Below are positions 1-8,017 of a stretch of 64,000 nucleotides of DNA, piece after piece. The stretch is from Geothrix sp. 21YS21S-4 (lineage in GTDB: Bacteria; Acidobacteriota; Holophagae; Holophagales; Holophagaceae), in assembly GCF_030845995.1 (NCBI RefSeq), contig NZ_CP132719.1:2790001-2854000 (forward strand). Direction: 5' to 3'. The notes under the pieces were generated by a model. The model was not told the origin of the DNA. It worked only from the letters and a program-made list of their open reading frames with translations, and searched no databases. The translations under genes and the position numbers were made by a program. Positions within the stretch are counted from its first letter, which is position 1. Each line of letters starts with the position of its first letter.

Positions 1-74
1 GGGGCATGAAGACCCCCGCGGAAGCGGCGGACCTCCCCTTCGCTCCGGCGGTGCTGATCGCGGACGGAATCTAG
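1..74 (+). CDS. 3' end of an unidentified gene (partial)
   Basis: The first 74 bases stay open in the frame that ends with TAG at 72-74, giving a short C-terminus ending in VLIADGI. The start lies outside the window. The stop overlaps the stop of the converging transporter gene by four bases, a common arrangement in this compact genome. No family can be recognised from about 24 residues, so this is only a probable gene end. Confidence 0.35.
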   Translation, partial: GMKTPAEAADLPFAPAVLIADGI

Positions 75-1357
75 CGGAGCTTCTTCCGCAGGCCCCCCAG
101 CCCCCACGCGGCGGCGGCCCACAGCGCGGAAGCGCCCATCGCCGCGGCGCCCAGGGGAAGGGCCATCAGCCGCAGGGCCGCGGGTGCCCACACGCCCAGC
201 AGGTCGCCGCCCCGGTAGACGAAGGTGTCGATGAACGGCTTCGACTTGTAGCGCTCCTCGGGGCCCAGCGGAATGTAGAGGATCTCGCGGGCGGGGCGGT
301 CCACGGCGTAATGCAGGCCGCGGCGCAGCACCTGGAACAGGGCCATCACGCCGAAGACGGGCCACGCCCACAGGGCGCCGAAGCCAGCGAGGGTGAGGAC
401 CGGCAGGATGGACAGGATCACCGGGATGCCCAGCGCGGTGATCAGGCGGCCCGTGAGGAAGATCTGCGTCACCAGGGTCAGGGCGTTCACCCAGAAGTCG
501 ATCCGGGCGAAAGCCGCGGTCCGCGCGGCGGTGCCCGCGAACGTGCGCTCCACGATGGCGCCCTGCTCCAGGTAGAGGAAGGTGCTGGTGATGGTGAACA
601 GCAGCATGTAGGCGCAGATGAGCTGGAGGTAGCGCGACGTGGCGATCAGGCGCAGCCCCTCCAGCAGGCCCGGACCGGGCTCCCGCTCGCCGTGGGCGGA
701 GTCCCCCAGGCGGAAGATTCCCGCCAGGCGGTTCACGCACTGCACCGCCAGCTCCAGCGAGACGGCCGACAGCAGCAGCAGGGACAGGGGATCCACCTTC
801 AGCCGGAACGCGCCGAACGCCATCCCCTTGGTCAGCGCCCCGGTGAGGGCCGCACCCGCCAGCGCGCCCAGCGTCCCGCCCGTGGCGATGAACCCGAACA
901 GCCGCCGGCCCTGGATCTCGGACCACACGTCCGACATCAGCCCCCAGAACACGGACACCACGAACAGGTTGAGCACGCTGAGCCAGATGTAGAACGCGTA
1001 GCCCAGCGCGGCGCCGCCGTGGCCCGGAAGCAGGCGGAAGGCCAGGAAGAAGCCCAGCATGTGCAGGGCGAAGAAGCGGTAGACGCGCGGGATGAAGCGG
1101 CGCCGCGGCAGCCGCGACACCAGCGCCGCGAAGGCCGGGTTCGCCAGGGCCATGGCGAGCAACGTGCCCGTCATCAGCCACGGCAGCTTGTCCGCGCCGC
1201 GGGCGATGCCCATGGCCTCGCGCACGGGCCGCAGCAGGTAGAGCCCGAACAGCAGGAGAAAGAAGTACAGGGCCGACCACAGCAGCGCCGGAGCCTCGCC
1301 TTCCTCCACGAGAACGAGACGGCCGAGCAGGCGGCGAAGCAGGCGGATGGGCGTCAT
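71..1357 (-). CDS. NTP/NDP exchange transporter-like membrane protein
   Basis: This 428-residue polytopic protein has about 12 hydrophobic segments. The N-terminal stretch with LRPVREAMGIARG, followed by a membrane helix with WLMTGTLLAMALANP, is typical of the MFS-like ATP/ADP (NTP/NDP) exchanger family that is scattered through free-living bacteria, including acidobacteria. Members in obligate intracellular bacteria swap nucleotides across the inner membrane; the substrate in free-living hosts is unproven. The gene stands alone, facing away from the epimerase gene. A generic MFS permease is the alternative. Family assignment is fairly good, substrate unknown. Confidence 0.6.
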   Translation of the reverse strand: MTPIRLLRRLLGRLVLVEEGEAPALLWSALYFFLLLFGLYLLRPVREAMGIARGADKLPWLMTGTLLAMALANPAFAALVSRLPRRRFIPRVYRFFALHMLGFFLAFRLLPGHGGAALGYAFYIWLSVLNLFVVSVFWGLMSDVWSEIQGRRLFGFIATGGTLGALAGAALTGALTKGMAFGAFRLKVDPLSLLLLSAVSLELAVQCVNRLAGIFRLGDSAHGEREPGPGLLEGLRLIATSRYLQLICAYMLLFTITSTFLYLEQGAIVERTFAGTAARTAAFARIDFWVNALTLVTQIFLTGRLITALGIPVILSILPVLTLAGFGALWAWPVFGVMALFQVLRRGLHYAVDRPAREILYIPLGPEERYKSKPFIDTFVYRGGDLLGVWAPAALRLMALPLGAAAMGASALWAAAAWGLGGLRKKLR

Positions 1358-1395
1358 GGGGCGTCCCGAAAGATGTTGCGTGTGCGAACGGAAGG

Positions 1396-1422
1396 AGTAT
1401 ATATCGATTCACGAGGTATCAA
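1396..1422 (-). promoter_or_regulatory. candidate promoter of the NTP/NDP-type transporter
   Basis: On the minus strand TTGATA (1417-1422) is followed 15 bases later by TATACT (1396-1401), about 40 bases before the transporter start. The spacer is shorter than the usual 17. The AT-rich patch sits in the divergent space shared with the epimerase gene, whose own promoter may overlap it. Confidence 0.35.
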
Positions 1423-1448
1423 CCCCCATCCATCCGCCGGAGGTTCTC

Positions 1449-2582
1449 ATGACCGTCTCCCGCCGCGAGTTCATCCAGTGGTCCGCCGGGGCCGCCGCCC
1501 TGGCCGCCACCGGCCTCGACCTGTCTGCCGCGCCCGCCAAGGCCGCCGGCAAGCCCAAGCGGATCCTCATCCTCGGCGGCACGGGCTTCCTCGGCCCCGC
1601 CACCATCGAGATCGCCCAGGCCCGGGGCCACCAGGTGGCGATGTTCAACCGCGGAAAGACGCGCCCCGACCTGTTCCCCGGCGTGGAGAAGCTGCACGGC
1701 GACCGCGATCCCAAGAAGGACGAGGGGCTGAAGGCGTTGGAGACGGGCACCTGGGACGCGGTCATCGACAACAGCGGCTATTACCCGCGCCTGGTCGGGG
1801 CCTCCGCCGCCCTGCTGGCGCCCCGGATCAAGCAGTACCTCTACATCTCCAGCATCAGCGCCTACAAGGAGCCCAGCCCCGAGGGCGGAACCGAGGACGC
1901 GCCGCTCGCCACCATGGCCGATCCCACGGTGGAGACCATGGGCAAGACCTACGAGAACTACGGGGCCCTGAAGGCCCTGTGCGAGCAGGCCGCGCAGAAG
2001 GCCATGCCGGGCCGCGCCACCATCATCCGCCCCGGGTTCATCGTCGGCCCCGACGATCCCACGGGCCGCTTCACCTACTGGCCCGTGCGCTTCGACAAGG
2101 GCGGCGAGATCGCCGTGCCCGGCGCCCCGGCGGATCCGCTCCAGATCATCGACGTGCGCGACCTCGCCGCGTGGCTCGTGCACCTCGTCGAGCAGGGCAC
2201 CATGGGCGTGTTCAATGCCTGCGGGCCCGAGAAGCGCCTGGCCTGGGGCACGGTGGTGGACGCCTGCGGGAAAGCGGGCGCCGCCAACGCCAAGCCCGTC
2301 TGGATCCCCGCCGACTTCCTCGCGAAGCGGGAGGACGTCGAGTTCCCCATCTGGGCGCCCTACCTGGGCGAGACCAAGGGCTTCCACACCTGGCGCAACG
2401 ACCGCGCCGTGAAGGCCGGCCTCCGCTTCCGCCCCGCGGCGGAGACCGTGAAGGACACCCTCGCCTGGTTCAAGACCCAGGAGAAGGCCGAGAAGGGCCG
2501 CACCAAGCTCGCCGGCCCCTCGCCGGAAGCCGAAGCCAAACTCATCGCCGCCTGGCGCGAGGCGTCGAAGCCCAAGGGCTGA
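1449..2582 (+). CDS. Tat-exported NAD-dependent epimerase/dehydratase family protein
   Basis: This 377-residue protein starts with a twin-arginine signal (SRREFIQWSAGAAALAATGL, residues 3-22), then a Rossmann nucleotide-binding loop GGTGFLG around residues 42-48, as in extended short-chain dehydrogenases. The ATG at 1449 follows GGAGGTTCTC, a good ribosome site. Export through Tat suggests it folds and binds its cofactor in the cytoplasm before secretion. The family includes sugar-nucleotide epimerases, reductases and isoflavone-reductase-like proteins. A YxxxK-like element (YENYGALK, about residue 168) is visible, but the substrate cannot be inferred. It is followed by an intergenic inverted repeat. 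Confidence 0.75.
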   Translation: MTVSRREFIQWSAGAAALAATGLDLSAAPAKAAGKPKRILILGGTGFLGPATIEIAQARGHQVAMFNRGKTRPDLFPGVEKLHGDRDPKKDEGLKALETGTWDAVIDNSGYYPRLVGASAALLAPRIKQYLYISSISAYKEPSPEGGTEDAPLATMADPTVETMGKTYENYGALKALCEQAAQKAMPGRATIIRPGFIVGPDDPTGRFTYWPVRFDKGGEIAVPGAPADPLQIIDVRDLAAWLVHLVEQGTMGVFNACGPEKRLAWGTVVDACGKAGAANAKPVWIPADFLAKREDVEFPIWAPYLGETKGFHTWRNDRAVKAGLRFRPAAETVKDTLAWFKTQEKAEKGRTKLAGPSPEAEAKLIAAWREASKPKG

Positions 2583-2596
2583 GAAAGAGCAAAGAT

Positions 2597-2677
2597 CACC
2601 ACCAAGACACGAAGGCACCAAGAACGGCGCGGGAATCGTCCCCTGCTTTTCTTGGTGCCCTTGGTGTCTTGGTGGTG
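2597..2677. repeat. intergenic inverted repeat, CACCAAG family, copy 1
   Basis: Left arm 2597-2622 (starts CACCACCAAGACACGAAGG) and right arm 2651-2677 are near-perfect reverse complements, separated by 28 bases. It lies between the convergent epimerase and HutX ends, and the right arm is followed by a T run at 2683-2689, so it could act as a terminator in the plus direction. Related copies occur near 25915, 56600, 57463 and 63775. Confidence 0.75.
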
Positions 2678-2688
2678 AAGAATTTTTT

Positions 2689-3213
2689 TCAGTTCCGTTT
2701 CTCGAACCGCCGCCGCAGGTTCAGGTAGCGGACCTTCACGTCGGGCAGGAGGGCGCGGTCGGCGCTACGGCCGACGTAGACGCCGAACATGGGCTGGCCT
2801 TCGCGGGTGTAGAACTGCACGCTGTGGCTCTCCTTCCCGAAGTGGGGCTTGGAGACGAACCAGATCGCGCCCAGGCGCTCGATCAGCAGGTGTCCGCCCA
2901 GGGGGTTGCCGGGCTCGTGGAGGTTGAACATCCCGTGGCCCTTCTGCCCGCGCGGGAGGGGGCCCGCCACTTCCACCACCGCGCCGGGCGTCACCGCCAG
3001 GAAGGTGGCCTTCTGCCAGCCGCGGAGATCCTCCCAGATCTCCTCGAAGGCCTCGACGGGCGCGGGCGTGGCCATCCCCGCGGGAAGGAGCGGGAGCACG
3101 TCCCCTTCGGGAAGGCCCAGCTGGGCGGCGAGGGCAGAGAGCATCACGCCTGGCTGCTGGTCGAGCGTGGCCTGGATCTGTTCGGTGAGCGCGGCGGCTT
3201 CGAGGGTGGTCAT
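2689..3213 (-). CDS. hutX: HutX/ChuX-like heme carrier module (possible separate gene)
   Basis: An ATG at 3213 preceded by GAGG gives a 174-residue product close to the usual HutX length. Family features are GHGMFNLHEPGNPLGGHL, an IWFVSKPHFGKESHSVQF stretch and MFGVYVGRSADRALLP, which match the HutX/ChuX/HugX family of cytosolic heme-binding proteins that hand heme to degradation enzymes. The frame is open upstream into the ECF ATPase, so it may be made as a fusion, separately, or both. The hutW partner lies in the same locus, which supports a heme function. HutX identity is strong; separate translation is uncertain. Confidence 0.7.
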   Translation of the reverse strand: MTTLEAAALTEQIQATLDQQPGVMLSALAAQLGLPEGDVLPLLPAGMATPAPVEAFEEIWEDLRGWQKATFLAVTPGAVVEVAGPLPRGQKGHGMFNLHEPGNPLGGHLLIERLGAIWFVSKPHFGKESHSVQFYTREGQPMFGVYVGRSADRALLPDVKVRYLNLRRRFEKRN

Positions 3214-4659
3214 GGGACCTCGGGAAGAAGAAGGGTGAAGGAGGGCGCCCAGATCCGCCCGGCACGTGCACACGCGCTCGAGCAGCTCCAGGTCGTGGCT
3301 GATGAGGAGGACGCACGCGCCCTCGCGGGCGGCGGCCTCCAGGTGGTCGGCGATCATGCCCATGTCCCCGCCGTCGAGCCCGCTGGTGGGCTCGTCGAGG
3401 ATGAGCAGCTCCGGCCGGCGCAGCAGGGACATGGCGAGGACCAGGCGCTGCTTCTCCCCCCCGGACAGGGACTGGGGATGGCGATGAGCGAGGGCGGCCA
3501 ATCGAAAGTCGGTCAGGAGGCCCTCCACCCGATCGCGGCACGCCTCATCCGCAGGATCCGCGCAGGCCAGGAGTTCCTCCCGCACGGTGCGCATGTGGAG
3601 CTGGTGGTCGGTGTTCTGGAGAACGAGGCCCACGCGCCCGGTCAGGTTCCGGACCTCAGCTCCGCCGATCCGCAGCGTGCCGCGCTTCAGGGGCAACAGC
3701 CCGCCCAGGAGCCGCGCGAGGGTGGTCTTCCCCGCCCCGTTGGGCCCGACAAGGCCCACCACCTGGCCCTTGGGCAGATCCAGGGACAGGCCGTCGAACA
3801 GCGGCGGGTGGCCGGGATAGCCGAAGGCGAGGTCCCGCAGCTCCAGCCAGGCCGGAAGGACCGAGGCGTCCGGCAGGCGGTTCCGGAGGTCCTCCACCCG
3901 GGCCTTGCGCAGCCCGCGGCCGGCGCGGAGGGCCTCCTCGTCCAGGCACTCGAAGGGAACGTCCAGAATCAGGCGCCCGTCCGCCATCACCAGGACGCGG
4001 TCCACCAGGTCCCGCAGCCAATAGAGGCGGTGGTCCACAATGAACAGGGTGAGGCCCGCGGCCTTGAGGTCCGCCAGGAGCCCGGCCAGGTCGCGCGTGG
4101 CCTCGGGATCGAGGTTGGCGCTGGGCTCGTCCAGGAGCAGGACGGCGGGCTCCAGGGACAGCAGGCCTGCGAGCGCCACCCGCTGCTTCTGCCCCTCGGA
4201 CAGTTCGTGGACGCTGCGCTCCAGCAGGTGCTGGATGCCCAGGCGCCGGGCGGCCTCCACGATGCGGCGGCGCACCAGGCCCGGTTCCGCGCCCCGCCAC
4301 TCGTGGGCGAAGGCCAGTTCGTCGGCCACGTTGAGCGCGAGGAACTGGTGCTCGGGGTCCTGGAACAGGGTGCCCACCTGGCGGGCCAGATCGCCCACGG
4401 AAATGGTCTGCGTATCGCGCCCGACGGCCGCCACGCGGCCCTCCAGCCGTCCCCGGTAGTGGTGGGGCGCCAGGCCGTTCAGCAGGCGGATCAGGGTGGA
4501 CTTCCCGCAGCCCGACGGCCCGGTGCAAAGTACCGCCTCCCCCGGGCGGATCCCAAAATCGAGCTCCTTCAGGGCGGGGCCGGCGGCGAAGGGATAGGCG
4601 TAGCCCACGCCTTCGACGTGGAGGATGGGGGCCGCGGCCAGGGTCGCTGCGTCACGCAT
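2689..4659 (-). CDS. ECF-type double ATP-binding protein, open in frame into a HutX-like domain
   Basis: One uninterrupted frame of 656 residues. Residues 1 to about 470 hold two ABC ATPase modules like EcfA-EcfA': Walker A GPSGCGKST (47-55), signature LSEGQKQR and Walker B VLLLDEP, then a second set GPNGAGKTT, LSGGEKQR and LLILDEP. The last 174 residues are HutX-like. The start at 4659 follows GTGAGG and lies two bases after the EcfT stop, so translation is coupled. The second ATPase ends abruptly after the His-switch SHDLELLERV. A one-base shift there would give a normal-looking tail (AGRIWAP...) stopping at a TGA that overlaps the HutX ATG. It is therefore either a true fusion or two genes hidden by a frameshift. 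Role: energising ECF import, probably of heme. Confidence 0.75.
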   Translation of the reverse strand: MRDAATLAAAPILHVEGVGYAYPFAAGPALKELDFGIRPGEAVLCTGPSGCGKSTLIRLLNGLAPHHYRGRLEGRVAAVGRDTQTISVGDLARQVGTLFQDPEHQFLALNVADELAFAHEWRGAEPGLVRRRIVEAARRLGIQHLLERSVHELSEGQKQRVALAGLLSLEPAVLLLDEPSANLDPEATRDLAGLLADLKAAGLTLFIVDHRLYWLRDLVDRVLVMADGRLILDVPFECLDEEALRAGRGLRKARVEDLRNRLPDASVLPAWLELRDLAFGYPGHPPLFDGLSLDLPKGQVVGLVGPNGAGKTTLARLLGGLLPLKRGTLRIGGAEVRNLTGRVGLVLQNTDHQLHMRTVREELLACADPADEACRDRVEGLLTDFRLAALAHRHPQSLSGGEKQRLVLAMSLLRRPELLILDEPTSGLDGGDMGMIADHLEAAAREGACVLLISHDLELLERVCTCRADLGALLHPSSSRGPMTTLEAAALTEQIQATLDQQPGVMLSALAAQLGLPEGDVLPLLPAGMATPAPVEAFEEIWEDLRGWQKATFLAVTPGAVVEVAGPLPRGQKGHGMFNLHEPGNPLGGHLLIERLGAIWFVSKPHFGKESHSVQFYTREGQPMFGVYVGRSADRALLPDVKVRYLNLRRRFEKRN

Positions 4660-4661
4660 GG

Positions 4662-5435
4662 TCAGTGCCTCACGACGGGCTGGTGGGGCGTGCGCGCATT
4701 CACCACGAAGGTGGCGGCCAGCAGGCCCAGGGAGAGGCCGAGGGCGGCGACGTCCAGCCGCCGGAAGCGCCCCTGGCGGTAGGGCGACAGGACGCTGCGC
4801 GCGTGGACGCCCTTCAGCTCCGCGGCGACGCCCAACTCGTCCGCCGTCCGCAGCGCCCGGAAGAGCATCGGGACGAAGAACACGCGCACGCTCCGCCACG
4901 GCCGCCGGAGGAGCGCGGCGGGGTTCAGCGGCAGGCCGCGGATCCGGGCCGCTTCCGCCACCTGGCGGAGGTCCTCCACCAGCGAGGGGATGAACCGCAC
5001 CATGATCGCGGCGGGGATGTAGATCCAGTACGGCAGCCGCAGCGACTTGAGGGCCGTGAGTATGCCCTGGATCCGCGAGGTCAGCGCCAGGGCCAGCAGG
5101 GCGTGGAGCAGGATCAGGATCCGCAGGAAGGGGACGCCGAGGCTGGCCCCGTCGCTCCGGCCCAGCTGCGGACTCACCTTGCGCAGGAGCATCGTGAAGC
5201 CCAGCGCCAGCAGCCACACAGCAAGCACCCCCGCGTGGGCCACGAGGATGATCCGCCAGCGGCGCGTCAGCGCCAGGTAGGTGCCGGTGGCCGCCGCCAG
5301 CAGCCCGAGCGCGGCGGGGCTGCCGAGGGCGATGACGGCCACGGAGCAGGCGAGGCTGAGCAGCATCTTGGTCCGCACGTCCAGGCGGTGCAGGGGCGTG
5401 AGCGGCCCGTCGCTAGACGTGAACGATGCCCGCAT
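4662..5435 (-). CDS. ECF transporter transmembrane (T) component, EcfT/CbiQ family
   Basis: This 257-residue membrane protein has about five to six hydrophobic segments. Two short coupling-helix motifs, EAARIRGLP (about 165-173) and ELKGVHARS (about 210-218), are the Ala-Arg-Gly-type motifs by which EcfT contacts the two ATPases. It starts inside the end of the S-component gene (23-base overlap) and ends two bases before the ATPase start, so S, T and A components form one translational unit. It should sit in the inner membrane and pair with the neighbouring S component. CbiQ of cobalt transporters is related, but no CbiM/CbiN is present. Confidence 0.85.
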   Translation of the reverse strand: MRASFTSSDGPLTPLHRLDVRTKMLLSLACSVAVIALGSPAALGLLAAATGTYLALTRRWRIILVAHAGVLAVWLLALGFTMLLRKVSPQLGRSDGASLGVPFLRILILLHALLALALTSRIQGILTALKSLRLPYWIYIPAAIMVRFIPSLVEDLRQVAEAARIRGLPLNPAALLRRPWRSVRVFFVPMLFRALRTADELGVAAELKGVHARSVLSPYRQGRFRRLDVAALGLSLGLLAATFVVNARTPHQPVVRH

Positions 5436-5967
5436 GGCGCAGCTCCTTCAGAAAGCCCAGCCCCGCCACCAGCCCCAGGAGGGAGCCGAGGTAGCCGATG
5501 GCGATGATCGCGGCGCTCATCACCAGGACCTGCGGCTGCTCCCTCACCACGGCCCAGGACACGGCCAGGGAGAGCGATTTCGACACCAGGTCGTAGAGCG
5601 CGACGCCGAGCAGGATGACCCAGGTGGAGCCCAGGCGGCGGAGGGCCAGCATCGCCAGTTCCGCCACCGCGCCCGCGACGAGGGAGGCGGGAATCAGCAT
5701 CAGGCCGGCGCCCAGCAGCATCACGGACAGGAGCGCGCTGACCACCAGGAACACCATCAGGGCGCCCGGCTTGCGGACCTTGCACAGCAGGATGAACAGG
5801 AGGCTGGTGAACACGAGGTTCTTGAGGATCAGGGTGAGGGGGTTCATCCCTCCGCCCAGGAGGGCCACCACCAGGCTCGACACCTTGACCACGGCGGCGA
5901 AGGTGCCGATCACCACGAGTTCGCGGACTTCCCAGTAGGCGGGCTTGGGCTGAGCGAGAGTTTCCAC
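5413..5967 (-). CDS. ECF transporter substrate-binding (S) component, MptD-like
   Basis: This small integral membrane protein of 184 residues has about six hydrophobic helices and an N-terminal charged segment YWEVRELVVIGTFAAVVK resembling MptD-family ECF S components. The S component determines the substrate of the complex. Because it is flanked by a TonB receptor, HutW and HutX, heme or a heme derivative is the most economical substrate. That is inference from context; cobalamin or another metal chelate cannot be excluded. It begins seven bases after the receptor stop. Confidence 0.7.
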   Translation of the reverse strand: METLAQPKPAYWEVRELVVIGTFAAVVKVSSLVVALLGGGMNPLTLILKNLVFTSLLFILLCKVRKPGALMVFLVVSALLSVMLLGAGLMLIPASLVAGAVAELAMLALRRLGSTWVILLGVALYDLVSKSLSLAVSWAVVREQPQVLVMSAAIIAIGYLGSLLGLVAGLGFLKELRHAGIVHV

Positions 5968-5974
5968 GGCGGCC

Positions 5975-8017
5975 TCAGAACGTGGAGCGGAGGCTGACGG
6001 ACACGCTGCGCCCCGCCATCAGCACGGTCTCGAAGGCCGTGCGGTAGCTGCGGTCCAGCAGGTTCTGGAGGTTGACGGCCACCTGGTGCTGGCCGTGGGC
6101 GCCGAAGTGGAGGCCCGTGGACAGGTTCAGGATGGTCCACCCGGGCACCGCCTCCACCGTGCCGTTGGAGGACGCCAGGTCCGCCCGGTCGGCGAAGCGC
6201 AGGAAGGCGTCGGCGTGGAATCCCAAGCCCGTCCGCGCCGCGGATTCGTAGCGGAGGCCCGCCTGGCCCAGGAACGACGGCGAGCCCGTCTTCCAGGTGG
6301 TGAAGCCCGTGGATTCGAACCGGCGGCGAAGCCACGTGAAGCTGGTGTAGGGGCTCAGGTGGGGCGTGGCCTGGAGCGTGGCGGCCGCTTCCAGCCCCTG
6401 GCTGGTGGCCCGGTCCACGTTCCGGAACTGGAGCGCATTGGGATAGGTGGGCGTGGGCGACAGCAGGGTGGTGATGTAGTCGCGGTTCTCGCTGCGGAAC
6501 AGCGCCACGTCCACGGCGGCGCGGTCCGTGTTGGTGCGCCAGCCCAGCTCCACGCTGCGGGAGGTCTCGGGCTTCAGGTCCGGGTTCCCGAAGGTGGGGC
6601 TGGAGCTGCCGTGGACCGTGCCCATGTAGAGCTGCTGGAGGGTGGCGAAGCGGTAGCCCTGGGAGACGTTCAGCCGCAGGGTGGACGGCGCCGCCACCTT
6701 CCACGCCACGCCCAGGGAGCCCACCAGGTTCTGGTCCCGGTTCGAGGCCACCTTGAGGGTGGGATCCGTCGTCTTCTCCAGCTCGGTCTTCACCCAGGTC
6801 TGGCGGAGGCCGCCGGTGAAGGTGAGGCCGTTCACGGGCTGCCACTCGTCCTGGACGAACAGGGCGGTGACGGTGGCTTCCGCCTCGTCGCGGTACTTCG
6901 ACAGCGAGAACGCCGGCATCATCGGGAGCATCCGAGAGCGGCGGGTCTCGTCGGCCCCCAGCCGGTCGCGGCTCCCCTCGAAGCCCGCGATCAGGTAGTG
7001 GCCGCCGGGCAGCGCCCAGTCCGACTGGAGGTGGAGGCCGTCGGAATCCAGGTCGTTCTGGGTGCGGTTGCGGGTCTGGACGGTCATGCCGGGCCCGGCC
7101 TGGATGTCCATGTCCATGAAGAAGTCCTTGTAGGTCGTCTGGTGGTAGACGTCCGCCGACAGCTTCGCGAGGGCGCCCGCGGCAGGGCGCCAGATCGTCC
7201 CCAGGGACGTCTTCTTCCGGGACCATTCGGGCAGGTCCTGGTGGAAGTAGGGAATCGCGGCGGAGATCACGCCGTCCGGCGTGAACACCCGCAGGTCGCT
7301 GATGTGGGTCTCGGCGCTGGCGAAGAGGGTCAGCCGCTCCCAGGCCTGTTCCACGTAGAGGCGCCCGCCCTTCTCCTGGAAGGAGGTGTCCGCGGCCACG
7401 CCGTCGGGCGTGCGGCGGTCGCCCTGGTTGGAGCGGTAGCCGGACACGTTGTAGCTGAAGCCCTGGATGCGGCCCGAGGCCATCAGGTGGCCCTTCCAGC
7501 CGTCGGTGGCGCTGTCGTAGGTGGTCCCGGCCTCCAGCTCCAGGGGCACCTGGGCGCCCTTGCGGGTGATGATGTTCACCACCCCGGCGATGGCCTCGGA
7601 TCCGTACAGCACCGAAGCGGGCCCCTTGATCACCTCGATCCGCTCCACGATGGAGGGATCCACCAGGAACACGGCGCCGGACATGGACTTCTGCTCGGAG
7701 ACCCGCTGCCCGTCGATCAGCAGCAGGACCCGGGCGGCGGATTCGCCGCGGAGGCCGATGCGCTTCTGGCCGGGAACGGCGCCGTCCTCCACCTGCACGC
7801 CCGGGATGTCGCGCAGCAGGTCGGCGATGGACGTGGTCCCCTTCCGGAGGATCTCCTCCCTCTCGACGACGCCCACGGAATGGGGAACTTCCTGAAGGCT
7901 GCGCTCCACCTTGGTGGCGGTGACGCGGACTTCCTTGAGCTGGACCTCGTCCGGGGCGTCGGCGAAAGCCGCGGAGGCGGAGCCGAGGGCGGCGAGGAAA
8001 AGGGCGATGCGGTTCAT
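5975..8017 (-). CDS. TonB-dependent outer membrane receptor, probably for heme
   Basis: This 680-residue protein has a signal peptide (MNRIALFLAALGSASAAFA), a plug domain starting near VRVTATKVERSL with the usual GLRGESAARVLLLIDG and VERIEVIKGPASVLYGSEAIAGVVNI segments, and a 22-strand-type barrel ending in an aromatic residue (SVSLRSTF). A NPDLKPETS element typical of barrel loops lies near residue 530. The start overlaps the hutW stop by four bases (ATGA), and GGAG sits just upstream. Such receptors import iron chelates using TonB energy, which must be encoded elsewhere. Heme is inferred from neighbours rather than from diagnostic residues; cobalamin is the alternative. Confidence 0.85.
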   Translation of the reverse strand: MNRIALFLAALGSASAAFADAPDEVQLKEVRVTATKVERSLQEVPHSVGVVEREEILRKGTTSIADLLRDIPGVQVEDGAVPGQKRIGLRGESAARVLLLIDGQRVSEQKSMSGAVFLVDPSIVERIEVIKGPASVLYGSEAIAGVVNIITRKGAQVPLELEAGTTYDSATDGWKGHLMASGRIQGFSYNVSGYRSNQGDRRTPDGVAADTSFQEKGGRLYVEQAWERLTLFASAETHISDLRVFTPDGVISAAIPYFHQDLPEWSRKKTSLGTIWRPAAGALAKLSADVYHQTTYKDFFMDMDIQAGPGMTVQTRNRTQNDLDSDGLHLQSDWALPGGHYLIAGFEGSRDRLGADETRRSRMLPMMPAFSLSKYRDEAEATVTALFVQDEWQPVNGLTFTGGLRQTWVKTELEKTTDPTLKVASNRDQNLVGSLGVAWKVAAPSTLRLNVSQGYRFATLQQLYMGTVHGSSSPTFGNPDLKPETSRSVELGWRTNTDRAAVDVALFRSENRDYITTLLSPTPTYPNALQFRNVDRATSQGLEAAATLQATPHLSPYTSFTWLRRRFESTGFTTWKTGSPSFLGQAGLRYESAARTGLGFHADAFLRFADRADLASSNGTVEAVPGWTILNLSTGLHFGAHGQHQVAVNLQNLLDRSYRTAFETVLMAGRSVSVSLRSTF

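Noticed and set aside
311-2728. Long open frames antisense to or out of phase with real genes, such as 311-2728 plus and 60683-63766 minus
   Set aside because: They have Arg/Pro/Gly/Gln-rich composition with no family motifs and lie opposite well-supported genes; they result from high GC.
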